Program-made: the position numbers and the translations under genes
Notes under the pieces: generated by a model
Told to the model about the DNA's origin: nothing
What the model saw: only the letters and a program-made list of their open reading frames with translations
The model's database searches: none
Shown: piece by piece, positions 16,354 through 24,923 of the stretch
Layout: every line of letters starts with the position of its first letter
How positions within the stretch are numbered: position 1 is the stretch's first letter
Assembly: GCA_963615055.1 (NCBI GenBank)
Contig: CAVEFO010000023.1
Location: 1-28,950, forward strand
DNA length: 28,950 nucleotides
Direction: 5' to 3'
From: UBA1822 sp963615055
GTDB taxonomy: Bacteria > Bacillota > Negativicutes > Veillonellales > Dialisteraceae

Positions 16354-17727
16354 TCAGTCTCCGAGGAAAACAAAACGAGCGGCGACCAAGACAGCCAAGA
16401 TGTACACAATCGGATGTACCTCGCGACCCTTGCCCGTCACCAGTTTCAAAACGGCATACGCCACAAACCCGCCGCAGAGCCCATTGGCAATGCTGTAGGT
16501 GAACGGCATCAAAACAATCGTCAGAAAAGCCGGGAAGACTTCCGTAAAATCACTGAAATCAATATCGCGCACGCCCTCGAGCATCAAGGCGCCGACCAAA
16601 ATCAAAATCTGTGCCGTCGCCGCAGAGGGAATGAGCGCAACGACCGGCGCTAAGAGAAGCGCCAGCAAAAACAGCACGCCGCATGTCACCGCCGTCAAGC
16701 CCGTGCGACCGCCCGCACCGGCCCCCGCGACCGATTCGACGTAGGCTGTGATGGTGGATACGCCCAAAAGCGAACCGAACGACACGCCGCACGCATCACA
16801 GAAAAGCGCTTTCCCCATGCCCGGGAAGTTTCCTGTCTTCGGATCCGCCAGCCCCGCTTTTTTCACCGTCCCGACCATGACGCCCAGCGAGTCAAAAAGC
16901 TCGACGAATGTGAACGTAAAGACAATCGTCAAAATCCCCATATGGAAAGCGCCGACCAAATCCAGCTCCATGAAATTGGTATTGGAAAAATCCGGCAAAT
17001 GAAACAGCGAGAAATTTTCCGGCAGATGCGTCACCCCGGCCGCATAAGAAACCAGCGTCGTCACCAACATTCCGATGATAAATGACCCCGGAATATTCCG
17101 GCTCATCAAAATCGCCGTAAAAAACAATCCGAAAATCGTGACCAAATGCTCCGGATTGACCATGCTGCCGAGGCCGAAGACCGTGTCATTCGTGCCGGCC
17201 ACATAATGCCCACCGGATTCCACGACGGCATTCAGCACATCCGGCGAAAGCGAAAGCGTCACCGACATGAGACCGCTCATTTTGAGCCCGATAATGCAAA
17301 TGAAAAGTCCGAGCCCGACCGTGATGGCCGATTTCAAAGAATTCGGAATCCCTTCGATGATCATCTGACGGATATGCGTCACCGTCAAAAAGAGGAAAAC
17401 CAGCCCGGAAATAAAAACAGCCCCCAGTGCGGTCTGCCACGGCACCTGCATTCCGATACACACCGTAAACGCATAAAATGCCAAAATCCCCACACCCGGA
17501 GCCGAACAAATCGGATAATTCACCAAAAGACCCATCGCAATCGTGACGAGCCCGGCGCCCAGACACGTCGCGATAAAGACCGCATTCGAATCCATCCCGG
17601 CGGCCGAAAGCACCCCCGGCGCGACGAAAATGATGTACGCCATCGTAATAAATGTCGTGAGACCCGCCATCAGCTCAGTCTTCACGGTCGTGCCGCGCTC
17701 CGAAAGCGCAAACAACTTTTCTAACAT
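16354..17727 (-). CDS. NCS2-family purine (xanthine/guanine/hypoxanthine-type) permease
   Basis: An inner-membrane proton-coupled nucleobase permease of the AzgA/PbuG branch. The 457-residue protein starts with the branch's hallmark MLEKLFALSERGTTVKTEL, then AGLTTFITMAYIIFVAP, and has about a dozen hydrophobic spans. FTFVELFDSLGVMVGT and ALFCDACGVSFGSLLGVST carry the conserved acidic and small residues of the substrate site. The ATG at 17727 has AAGGGAG upstream; the longer frame reads through the promoter. It has its own promoter and terminator, so it is separate from the pur cluster that follows. Exact base specificity cannot be read from the sequence. Confidence 0.93.
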   Translation of the reverse strand: MLEKLFALSERGTTVKTELMAGLTTFITMAYIIFVAPGVLSAAGMDSNAVFIATCLGAGLVTIAMGLLVNYPICSAPGVGILAFYAFTVCIGMQVPWQTALGAVFISGLVFLFLTVTHIRQMIIEGIPNSLKSAITVGLGLFICIIGLKMSGLMSVTLSLSPDVLNAVVESGGHYVAGTNDTVFGLGSMVNPEHLVTIFGLFFTAILMSRNIPGSFIIGMLVTTLVSYAAGVTHLPENFSLFHLPDFSNTNFMELDLVGAFHMGILTIVFTFTFVELFDSLGVMVGTVKKAGLADPKTGNFPGMGKALFCDACGVSFGSLLGVSTITAYVESVAGAGAGGRTGLTAVTCGVLFLLALLLAPVVALIPSAATAQILILVGALMLEGVRDIDFSDFTEVFPAFLTIVLMPFTYSIANGLCGGFVAYAVLKLVTGKGREVHPIVYILAVLVAARFVFLGD

Positions 17728-17770
17728 TTTGACTCCCTTCAAAATAAAAGAAACAGAAAATTTCAGTTTC

Positions 17771-17799
17771 ATTATAAAATTTTGCGCGAATAGAGTCAA
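17771..17799 (-). promoter_or_regulatory. Promoter of the purine permease
   Basis: On the minus strand TTGACT (17794-17799), a 17-bp spacer and TATAAT (17771-17776) lie 44 bp before the ATG. The leader is too short for a purine riboswitch and none is recognisable. Confidence 0.88.
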
Positions 17800-17811
17800 G
17801 GAAAAAGACGA

Positions 17812-17853
17812 CAAAATAAAAAGCTTAGGCTTCCGACGATTTCCTAAGCTTTT
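17812..17853 (-). terminator. Terminator of the AsmA-dus unit
   Basis: A perfect 11-bp stem (17819-17829 with 17843-17853) with a 13-base loop is followed on the minus strand by TATTTTGT. The outer arm reads CCTAAGCTTTTGTCG on the plus strand, resembling the repeat family's end module. Confidence 0.8.
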
Positions 17854-17953
17854 GTCGCCAAATTCGTTATCCGTTTGCCGTTTACCGCCTTTCACAAACG
17901 ATGAAATCCCAAATTTTCCACGCGCTAACGGTTATACGGATAACGGACAACGC
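17854..17953. repeat. Mosaic intergenic repeat, copy F (heptamer type), overlapping the dus 3' end
   Basis: Heptamer-like units CGTTATC, CGTTTGC, CGTTTAC (17865-17887) and, on the other side, inverted ones around TAACGGTTATACGGATAACG (17926-17945). The second part overlaps the last codons and the stop of dus (stop at 17932-17934). Confidence 0.55.
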
Positions 17954-18927
17954 TCCTCCCCAAACAGCACCGCCAAAAACGCCTCCTCCGTTTCCGCTTT
18001 CATAATCTCGCGGCGAAGAGATGTCGCGTACGCAAGGCCGTGGAGGTAACGGCTCGCGTGCGCACGCATTTCGCGGACGGCGATGTATTCTCCTTTTTCA
18101 AGGACGAGCGCGTGAAGATGCGCCGCCGCCATGGCCAAACGCTCCTCCCGCGACGGAGGCGGCAGCATCTCTCCCGTTTCCAAATACGTATTGATTTCAC
18201 GAAACACCCAGGGATTTCCCCATGCCGCACGTCCGACGGCGACGCCTGCACAGCCCGTTTCTTTCATCATTTTCACAGCCGACGGCCCATCCGTCACATC
18301 CCCGTTTCCGAAAACCGGGATGGAAACGGACGCCACGACGTGCGCGATTTCTTCCCAATCGGCCGCGCCGCTGTAGAAATCTTCCCGCGTTCTGCCGTGG
18401 ACCGTCAAAGCCGCTGCCCCGGCCGCCTCCGCCATACGCGCGAGCTCCGTCGCATTCATCGTCTCCCGGCTCCAGCCGAGACGCATTTTGACCGTGACCG
18501 GCACTTTGACCGCCGAGACCGTCTTCTCAATGACGGCCGCCGCGCGGGGCAAATCTTTCATCAGCGCCGAGCCGTCTCCGTTTTTCACGACCTTGTGCAT
18601 CGGGCAGCCTATATTGATATCAATCGCATCCGCCCCGGCCGCTTCCGCCATTTGCGCCGCCTCCGCCATGATTGCGGGATCGTTTCCGAAAAGCTGCAGT
18701 GCGACGGGCCGCTCCTCTTCGACCATTTTCAAAAGCTCCGCCGTTTTTTCGTTTCGGTAGTGCAGCCCGCGCGACGACACCATTTCCGTCGTCACCATCG
18801 CCGCGCCCATCCGACGCGACAATACGCGACAGACGACGTCGCTCACCCCCGCCATCGGCGCCAAGACGCAAAAACCCTGCAATTGTATGTTTCCGATTTG
18901 CGGAAACGCTCTCATCTTCCCTTGCAT
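17932..18927 (-). CDS. dus: tRNA-dihydrouridine synthase (DusB-like)
   Basis: Reduces specific uridines in the tRNA D-loop with an FMN cofactor. The 331-residue protein has the TIM-barrel start VLAPMAGVSDVVCRVL, DINIGCPMHKVVKNGDGSAL with catalytic Cys108, VTVKMRLGW, LTVHGRTREDFYSG and VFGNGDVTDG. The start is uncertain: the first ATG (18927) has a weak upstream site, while the second (18915) lies only 3 bases after AAGGG. The gene follows the AsmA-like gene by 15 bp and is likely cotranscribed. Its last residues (CPLSV) and stop fall within heptamer-repeat DNA. Confidence 0.95.
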   Translation of the reverse strand: MQGKMRAFPQIGNIQLQGFCVLAPMAGVSDVVCRVLSRRMGAAMVTTEMVSSRGLHYRNEKTAELLKMVEEERPVALQLFGNDPAIMAEAAQMAEAAGADAIDINIGCPMHKVVKNGDGSALMKDLPRAAAVIEKTVSAVKVPVTVKMRLGWSRETMNATELARMAEAAGAAALTVHGRTREDFYSGAADWEEIAHVVASVSIPVFGNGDVTDGPSAVKMMKETGCAGVAVGRAAWGNPWVFREINTYLETGEMLPPPSREERLAMAAAHLHALVLEKGEYIAVREMRAHASRYLHGLAYATSLRREIMKAETEEAFLAVLFGEERCPLSV

Positions 18928-18942
18928 TTTATGAAATCACAA

Positions 18943-20241
18943 TCAAAGAATCTGCTCTCTCTCGCCGGAAAGCGCATCCGTGAGATAAATATTTCCCATT
19001 TCCACGCGCCCTTTTCGGATATAGAACGCATCGGCGGACACTTCACCCAATGCGAGCGAAATCGCGACATCATAAAAGCCCAACACGCCATCTCTGCGAT
19101 CAAATTTGCCCGTGATTTTTTTGAATGGCAAAATGCTGTAGCGCCCTTCGCCGGATTGGAAGGAGCCATCGACTTTCTGCCCCTCTTTCGTCCCGCGCAG
19201 CGTCAAATCGAGCTCCACTTTCACGGAGAGACGGTTATCTTGCGAAGCCGCCTGTCCGTCCAAATTGTGCCCTTTGATGTGCGCGACATAAGTCTTTTCA
19301 TCCAAATTAAACGTGCCGTCGGCCTCCACATTGCCTTTATACGCTTTCGCCGTCACCGGCGCCACTTTCAAGATGCCGTCTTGGTAATGCATCGTGCCTT
19401 TCACGTTCTCAAAAACAATCCCCGGAAACGTGAGCGTGGGCGCCGACAAATCTCCGTCGATAATCGGTTCTTCCAGAGGACCGGTGATTCGCGCATTTAA
19501 GGTAGCGGGATCATTGATATCCGCTCCGACGCCGAGTGACGACGGCCGGCAACCGTCCACAAAAAGTGTCATATCAAATTCCGGCTCTTCTTTTGCCAAA
19601 TCCAGCCTGCCGTCAATCCGAATTTCTTTCGCCGCACAACTTCCCGTAAATGGTCCGGCGTCAAAATCGAGCATGAGATCCCGTCTCGTATTCAATTTTG
19701 CGTTGAGATGCACGTGCTCCACCGCAAAATGCCGATCCGGCGTATCAATCTCCAATGAGCAATTGTCCAATTTCAACTGACAATCGAAATAGCGATTCGC
19801 GTCAGCGCCGCGAATGCGGATCGTGTCTTTCTCTCCTTCTTCCGGCGCTTCCGTGACATCCAGCGACCGCTGCTCATCATCCAAAAATACATGAATATAC
19901 GCATTATTGAAATTGGCCTCGGACACCGTCTTCGTCCCGATATTTCTCGTCACGACATCCCACACCCGAAGGCGCACCGTACCATCCGGGATTTTCGCCA
20001 AAAGCGTCCCGTCATCCCGCGTCCAAATCAAATTTTGGAAGGAAACCTGTCCCAAGACATTTGCCGAAATGGCATCGACCGTCACGCGTCCGGGAAACAG
20101 GCGCCGATGCTCAGCCACGGCATTGAAAATCTGCGCCGCGCCGAGCGAGAGAACCCAGCAAAACACATAAAACGCGGCCACGATACTCACGACGGCCAAG
20201 AGCAACATCATCAGCCGCGATTTCCAGGAACTGTATTTCAT
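18943..20241 (-). CDS. AsmA/TamB-like single-span envelope protein
   Basis: The 432-residue protein has a short basic N-terminus, one transmembrane helix at about residues 10-36 (MMLLLAVVSIVAAFYVFCW), and a long soluble part. That part is rich in beta-strand patterns such as VTVDAISANVLGQVSFQNL, LDFDAGPFTG and EADGTFNLDEKTYVAHIKGH. This layout resembles AsmA-like/TamB-like periplasmic proteins that bridge the membranes and move phospholipid or assist outer-membrane assembly. The homology is judged from pattern, not from a search. The ATG at 20241 is supported by GGAG 7 bases upstream and by the signal-anchor position. It is followed closely by dus. Confidence 0.65.
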   Translation of the reverse strand: MKYSSWKSRLMMLLLAVVSIVAAFYVFCWVLSLGAAQIFNAVAEHRRLFPGRVTVDAISANVLGQVSFQNLIWTRDDGTLLAKIPDGTVRLRVWDVVTRNIGTKTVSEANFNNAYIHVFLDDEQRSLDVTEAPEEGEKDTIRIRGADANRYFDCQLKLDNCSLEIDTPDRHFAVEHVHLNAKLNTRRDLMLDFDAGPFTGSCAAKEIRIDGRLDLAKEEPEFDMTLFVDGCRPSSLGVGADINDPATLNARITGPLEEPIIDGDLSAPTLTFPGIVFENVKGTMHYQDGILKVAPVTAKAYKGNVEADGTFNLDEKTYVAHIKGHNLDGQAASQDNRLSVKVELDLTLRGTKEGQKVDGSFQSGEGRYSILPFKKITGKFDRRDGVLGFYDVAISLALGEVSADAFYIRKGRVEMGNIYLTDALSGEREQIL

Positions 20242-20275
20242 ACCCGCACTCCATCCTTTCCGTTTCAATTTTATT

Positions 20276-20284
20276 ATTGTATCA
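20276..20284 (-). promoter_or_regulatory. Possible extended -10 promoter of AsmA-dus
   Basis: On the minus strand TGATACAAT lies about 35 bp before the AsmA-like start codon and downstream of the gyrA terminator. No good -35 box is present. Confidence 0.4.
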
Positions 20285-20340
20285 CAAAATAAAATCGCTT
20301 GCGCTTCACGGCTCTGTTTTTCCGTCATGCGATAAAAGCG

Positions 20341-20380
20341 GCGCAAACAAAAAGCAGACGACCGCAAATCGTCTGCTTTT
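20341..20380 (-). terminator. Terminator downstream of gyrA
   Basis: A perfect 12-bp stem (20350-20361 with 20369-20380) with a 7-base loop is followed on the minus strand by TTTGTTTG. It lies about 200 bp beyond the gyrA stop codon, with a heptamer array between. Confidence 0.88.
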
Positions 20381-20407
20381 CTTGTGAGATGATACGTTTC
20401 ACGCCGA

Positions 20408-20577
20408 GCTGCTCACGCACGGTTCACGGTTATCCGTTATCCGTTTACCGTTTACCGTTATCCGTTTACCGTTTACCGTTTACCGTGCCTCACATCTCAA
20501 TGATACCTTAAACTGCTCACGCACGGTTCACGGTTACACGGTCCACGGACAACGGTCCTCGGACAACGGAAAGCGGA
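20408..20577. repeat. Mosaic intergenic repeat, copy G: tandem heptamer array with a 24-bp direct duplication
   Basis: From about 20430 to 20485 there are eight near-perfect 7-bp units of CGTTTAC or CGTTATC. CTGCTCACGCACGGTTCACG occurs twice, at 20409 and 20513, as part of a 24-bp direct duplication 104 bp apart. TCACATCTCAATGA (20490-20503) recurs at 23234-23247. The whole tract lies between the gyrA stop and its terminator. Confidence 0.8.
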
Positions 20578-20582
20578 AGCCA

Positions 20583-23054
20583 TCACATCAGCGTCGTCTG
20601 ATAATCCCGCTCATCTTCTTCCGTCGGCGTCACGGCAATCGACGCCACGCGGTCGCCTTCCGGTAATTTCATCAGGCGCACGCCCTGCACCGTCTTCGCT
20701 TTCTTGACGGACACATTCGAGACCGGGACGCGAATCGTCTGGCCGGATTCCGTGACGGCGATGACTTCATCGTCCTCGCACACACTCGCCAAACCGACGA
20801 CTTTCTTATTCTTCCCGAAATTCCGCGTACCCATACCGCCGCGCTTCTGCGCCGTGTAGGCATCGGCCTGATTCCGCTTCGCAAAGCCGTCTTCGGAAAC
20901 GGTCAGAATTTCCTGCTCATCTCCCACGACAGTCCCGCCGACGACGAAATCTTCTTCATTTTTCATCTTGATTCCCGTCACGCCCTGCGCACCGCGCCCC
21001 TGCGGACGGACATCGGATTCGTCAAAACGAATCGCCATGCCGAGATGCGTCGCCAAAATGACATTGTCGTGATCGGCGGTCGGCCGCACAGCGATGAGCT
21101 CGTCTTCGTCGCGCAAAGAAATCGCAATGAGCCCGTTTTTGCGGACATTTTCATACGCGGAAAATTCCGTCTTCTTGACGAAACCGCGCCGCGTGATCAT
21201 GAAGAGATATTTGGCCGTCCCCACCTGGTCCATGTCAAACATTTCCGTCACTTTTTCGCCGTCTGCCAACCCCGGAAGGAAATTGATGATCGGTGTGCCC
21301 TTGGCTGCGCGCGTATTCGAGAGCAGAATATCGACCGCCCGCAGCAGGAAGACTCGCCCTTGATTCGTAAAGAAGAGAATCCGGTTGTGCGTCGATGTCG
21401 TGATGAGTTTCTTCACGAAATCGCCGTCCTTCGTCTTCATCCCCGCGACGCCGACGCCGCCTTTCCCCTGTTTTCGGTACGTGTCCGTCGACATCCGTTT
21501 CACATAATTCTGCTCCGTGAGTGTCACGATCATCGGCTCGTCCGGAATGAGGTCGAGCGCATTGAGATCCGTCGCGTCAAACGTAATCTCCGTGCGACGC
21601 GCATCATTGAAACGCGCTTTTTCATCCAAAAGTTCTTCCTTGATGACGCCCATGATTTTATCGCGAGAAGAGAGCAAATCTTCCAGATACGCGATGCGCT
21701 CCTTTACGTCTTTGTATTCTTCTTCGATCTTGTCGCGTTCCAGCCCGGTCAGACGACGCAGACGCATATCCAAGATGGCGACCGCTTGCTTTTCCGACAG
21801 GGCGAAACGCTCCATCAAAGCTGCTTTCGCGATTTCATCCGTCTTCGATTCACGAATGGTGCGAATGACTTCATCGATGTGATCGAGCGCGATGAGGAGG
21901 CCTTCCAAAATGTGTGCCTTCGCCTTCGCTTTATCCAGCTCAAAGACCGTCCGGCGGGTGATGACCTCTTCCTGATGTTTCAAATAATAATACAGAATCT
22001 GCTTCAGCGTCAGGATACGCGGATGCCCGTCGACGAGCGCCAAAAGAATCGCGCCGAATGTCGTCTGCATCTGCGTGTGCTTAAAGAGATTATTCAGCAT
22101 GATTTGGGGGGAAACGTCGGCGCGGAGCTCGATGGCAATCCGCATCCCGTCGCGGTCCGATTCATCGCGCAGCGCCGTGATGCCATCCAGCACCTTTTGT
22201 CGCTGCAAATCGGCGATGCTCTCAATGAGGCGCGCCTTATTCACCTGATACGGCAGCTCCGTCACGACGATGCGGCTCTTGCCGCGATCCATTTCCTCGA
22301 TGGCCGTCCGTGCACGCACCGTCATGGCCCCGCGCCCCGTCCGATACATCGATTCGATGCCGCTTCTCCCCATGATAAGCGCCGCCGTCGGGAAATCCGG
22401 GCCCTTGATGTCTTGCATCAATTCTTCCACGGTGATATCCGGATTGTCAATCATATGACACAGAGCGTCGACCACTTCACCCAAATTGTGCGGCGGGACA
22501 TTCGTCGCCATCCCGACCGCGATCCCATACGATCCATTCACCAACAAATTCGGAATACGGGACGGCAGCACGACCGGCTCCTGCAATGAACCGTCGTAAT
22601 TCGGCATGAAATCCACGGTGTCTTTGTCGAGATCCCGCAGCATTTCCGTCGTAATCTTGGCCATACGCATTTCCGTATAACGCATAGCCGCCGGCGAATC
22701 CCCGTCGATAGAGCCGAAATTCCCGTGCCCGTCAACCAAAGGATAACGCGTCGAGAAATCCTGCGCCATACGCACCGCCGATTCGTACACCGCCGAATCG
22801 CCGTGCGGATGGTATTTCCCCAACACGTCGCCGACAATACGCGCCGATTTTTTGTACGCCTTTCCGGGAAGCATCCCCGCCTCCTGCATCGCATACAAAA
22901 TGCGCCGATGCACCGGCTTCAGACCGTCCCGCACATCCGGCAGCGCGCGCGTCACGATGACCGACATCGCATAATCAATATACGACGTCTTCATCTCCTT
23001 TTCCAGTCCGGTGGGAAGGATTTTCCCTTCGGACCAGCTCGTCATATCGTCCAT
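20583..23054 (-). CDS. gyrA: DNA gyrase subunit A
   Basis: Cleavage and rejoining subunit of DNA gyrase, acting with GyrB to supercoil DNA. The 823-residue length is normal. The N-terminal part has DYAMSVIVTRALPDVRDGLK, the quinolone-determining region GKYHPHGDSAVYESAVRMAQ and catalytic Tyr126 in AAMRYTEMR. At the usual resistance positions it has Ser87 and Glu91, the wild-type state of many Gram-positive-type GyrA. The C-terminal beta-pinwheel includes a GyrA box, QKRGGMG, near 736-742, which argues against ParC. The ATG at 23054 is 5 bases after AAGGAG; a GTG two codons earlier would overlap that site. gyrB is not in the window. Confidence 0.98.
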   Translation of the reverse strand: MDDMTSWSEGKILPTGLEKEMKTSYIDYAMSVIVTRALPDVRDGLKPVHRRILYAMQEAGMLPGKAYKKSARIVGDVLGKYHPHGDSAVYESAVRMAQDFSTRYPLVDGHGNFGSIDGDSPAAMRYTEMRMAKITTEMLRDLDKDTVDFMPNYDGSLQEPVVLPSRIPNLLVNGSYGIAVGMATNVPPHNLGEVVDALCHMIDNPDITVEELMQDIKGPDFPTAALIMGRSGIESMYRTGRGAMTVRARTAIEEMDRGKSRIVVTELPYQVNKARLIESIADLQRQKVLDGITALRDESDRDGMRIAIELRADVSPQIMLNNLFKHTQMQTTFGAILLALVDGHPRILTLKQILYYYLKHQEEVITRRTVFELDKAKAKAHILEGLLIALDHIDEVIRTIRESKTDEIAKAALMERFALSEKQAVAILDMRLRRLTGLERDKIEEEYKDVKERIAYLEDLLSSRDKIMGVIKEELLDEKARFNDARRTEITFDATDLNALDLIPDEPMIVTLTEQNYVKRMSTDTYRKQGKGGVGVAGMKTKDGDFVKKLITTSTHNRILFFTNQGRVFLLRAVDILLSNTRAAKGTPIINFLPGLADGEKVTEMFDMDQVGTAKYLFMITRRGFVKKTEFSAYENVRKNGLIAISLRDEDELIAVRPTADHDNVILATHLGMAIRFDESDVRPQGRGAQGVTGIKMKNEEDFVVGGTVVGDEQEILTVSEDGFAKRNQADAYTAQKRGGMGTRNFGKNKKVVGLASVCEDDEVIAVTESGQTIRVPVSNVSVKKAKTVQGVRLMKLPEGDRVASIAVTPTEEDERDYQTTLM

Positions 23055-23104
23055 GTCCACTCCTTTCCGTCAAACAAGTCGATACCGACTGATTATTCAA
23101 ATTG

Positions 23105-23113
23105 ATTATAGCA
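23105..23113 (-). promoter_or_regulatory. Extended -10 promoter of gyrA
   Basis: On the minus strand TGCTATAAT (TATAAT at 23105-23110 preceded by TGC) lies about 50 bp before the ATG. The -35 region is poor, as is common with an extended -10. Confidence 0.65.
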
Positions 23114-23159
23114 CAAAAGCGCTCCAAGAGGAATATAGCGGCCTTTTAGGAGGAAATCC

Positions 23160-23262
23160 GGTTTTCATCTCTATGTCTTGAAACGATTTTCTGATTTTCG
23201 TTTGACACTTCAGCTTTCGCCATTTTCCGTCCGTCACATCTCAATGACAAGCAAAATTTCTC
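23160..23262. repeat. Diverged repeat modules in the gyrA-mscS divergent region, copy H
   Basis: Contains CATCTCTATG (23166-23175), also seen at 11454 and, with one change, at 4208. It also has CCGTCACATCTCAATGAC, shared with the array at 20490. No gene is seen between 23114 and 23332. Confidence 0.45.
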
Positions 23263-23332
23263 ACGCCCCCCGTGCCTCTTTCCTCCTATGTTACAATAAA
23301 CAAGAAAATAAAACAGAAAAGGAGACCCGCAC

Positions 23333-24181
23333 ATGAATGCTGCCAATCTGCAAGAAACCATTGCCAAGCACTGGTCGGAAGAAATGTTGGAAAACATCGC
23401 CCAGAAACTTGTTTCCCACGCCTTCGAGATTGCCTTTGCCCTTCTCATCGGCACCGTCGGCTTTTTCGTTTCCCGCTGGATTCGGAAAATTCTGCACCGA
23501 ATTCTCACGCGCGCCAATGTGGAACATTCCGCGATTACCTTCATCACCGAAAGCGTATACTATCTCCTGCTCCTGATTGTCTTTTTGATGGCGCTGGGGA
23601 CGCTCGGGGTCTCGACGACAACGCTATCGGCCGCCATGGGCGGCATCGGGCTTGGCATCGGGCTCGCGCTCAAAGACAAGGCCAGCAACGTCGCCTCCGG
23701 CATTTTTATTCTGCTCTTCCATCCGTATCGCGTCGGCGATTACGTCTCCATGGCCGGCTACGGCGGCACCGTCAAAAGCATTCGCATCATGTACACCGAA
23801 CTTTTGACGCTCGGAAATCAACTCGTCGTCATTCCAAACAGCACCGCCACGGCGACCGTCGTCGTCAATTACTCGGCCTTGGACATCCGCAACATCGAGT
23901 TTCAAATCGGCGTCGGTTACGATACGGACCTCTCCGAATGTGTACGCCTCATGCAAGAAACCATCCTGAAAAATCCCTACGTCACACAGCCGGACGCCGT
24001 CAAAATTTATGTCGAAAACTTGGGCGACTCGGCTATTACCGTTTACGCCCGCATCGGCGTCGCGAGAGAAACGTATTACGACGCGCGTCACGCTCTCTAC
24101 ATCGAGATCAAGAGCGCCCTTGACCGCGCCGGCATCGACATCCCCTATCCGCAAATGGTCGTGCACCAAAAGAGTAACTGA
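23333..24181 (+). CDS. mscS: Small-conductance mechanosensitive channel (MscS family)
   Basis: Inner-membrane channel that opens under membrane tension and releases solutes in hypo-osmotic shock. The 282-residue length matches E. coli MscS (286). Hydrophobic spans lie at about 32-50 and 66-90. The pore helix TM3 is Gly/Ala-rich (AAMGGIGLGIGLALKD), followed by NVASGIFILLFHPYRVGDYV and the beta domain (LVVIPNS). A soluble alpha/beta cage domain closes the protein (GVGYDTDLSEC to the C-terminus). AAAGGAG lies 9 bases before the ATG. First gene of a plus-strand group, divergent from gyrA. Confidence 0.95.
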   Translation: MNAANLQETIAKHWSEEMLENIAQKLVSHAFEIAFALLIGTVGFFVSRWIRKILHRILTRANVEHSAITFITESVYYLLLLIVFLMALGTLGVSTTTLSAAMGGIGLGIGLALKDKASNVASGIFILLFHPYRVGDYVSMAGYGGTVKSIRIMYTELLTLGNQLVVIPNSTATATVVVNYSALDIRNIEFQIGVGYDTDLSECVRLMQETILKNPYVTQPDAVKIYVENLGDSAITVYARIGVARETYYDARHALYIEIKSALDRAGIDIPYPQMVVHQKSN

Positions 24182-24212
24182 TTTTTCTGTTTCCAAGGAG
24201 TTTCCCTATTTT

Positions 24213-24923
24213 ATGAAATCGTCCCATATCGCCCGCGCCTTCGGCGAAGCCTTTCCCTATACGCTTCCCATCTTCGCGGGCTTTTGGTTTGTCGGCCTCA
24301 GCTACGGCCTCTACATGCACGTCGCCGGATTCTCTTTCTGGTATCCGTTTTTCATGGCCATGATCATCTTCGGCGGCTCGCTCGAATTCATCGCCGTGTC
24401 CCTTTTGCTTGCGCCCTTTTCCCCCGTCGGCACCGCCATCCTAGCCCTTCTCGTCCAAGCCCGCCATCTCTTCTACGGCATCTCCATGCTGGAGAAATAC
24501 AAAGGACTCGGCTGGAAGAAACCGTTCCTCATCTACTGGCTCTGCGACGAGACCTTCGCTTTGAATTACACCGCGACCATTCCCAAAGGCATCGACCGCG
24601 GCTGGTTCTATTTCTTCGTCAGCCTCCTTGATTACCTCTACTGGGTCAGCGGCGCGCTCATGGGCGGCCTCGTAGGAAATATCCTCACCGGCCTTCCCCT
24701 TCGCGGCCTTGATTTCGTCATGACCGCCATGTTCGTCGTCATCTTCCTCGACCAATTCAAAAAAGAGAAACAGCCCTACTCCGCCGTGATTGGATTTACG
24801 GCGGCCATCGGATCGCTTCTCCTCTTCGGCGCCGACCGCTTTATGCTTCCCGCGCTCCTTTTGATTCTGCTTCTCCTCACCGTTTTTCGCCGTCCCATCG
24901 CACAGAAAGGAGGCCTCCCATGA
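24213..24923 (+). CDS. azlC: Branched-chain amino acid exporter, large subunit AzlC
   Basis: Large membrane subunit of the AzlCD (LIV-E) exporter, which pumps out branched-chain amino acids or analogues. The 236-residue protein has the family start AFGEAFPYTLPIFAGFWFVG and then FGGSLEFIAVSLLLAPFSP, LVQARHLFYGISML and IYWLCDETFAL, with about seven or eight hydrophobic spans. The ATG at 24213 is preceded by AAGGAG at a rather long 12 bases; the longer open frame overlaps mscS out of phase. It starts about 30 bp after mscS and overlaps azlD by 4 bp. Confidence 0.95.
   Translation: MKSSHIARAFGEAFPYTLPIFAGFWFVGLSYGLYMHVAGFSFWYPFFMAMIIFGGSLEFIAVSLLLAPFSPVGTAILALLVQARHLFYGISMLEKYKGLGWKKPFLIYWLCDETFALNYTATIPKGIDRGWFYFFVSLLDYLYWVSGALMGGLVGNILTGLPLRGLDFVMTAMFVVIFLDQFKKEKQPYSAVIGFTAAIGSLLLFGADRFMLPALLLILLLLTVFRRPIAQKGGLP

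Noticed and set aside
17728..17770. Possible purine riboswitch before the NCS2 permease
   Set aside because: The predicted leader is only about 40 bases and lacks the conserved junction and loop sequences of the purine aptamer.
20423..20485. CRISPR-like array
   Set aside because: The repeats are 7 bp and contiguous with no spacers, and there are no cas genes.
20423..20485. Iterons of a replication origin
   Set aside because: The array lies downstream of gyrA, no replication initiator gene or DnaA-box cluster is seen, and related heptamers occur at several other intergenic sites.
21045..22589. 514-codon plus-strand open frame opposite gyrA
   Set aside because: Arg/His-rich composition and lack of any recognisable motif mark it as a shadow of gyrA.
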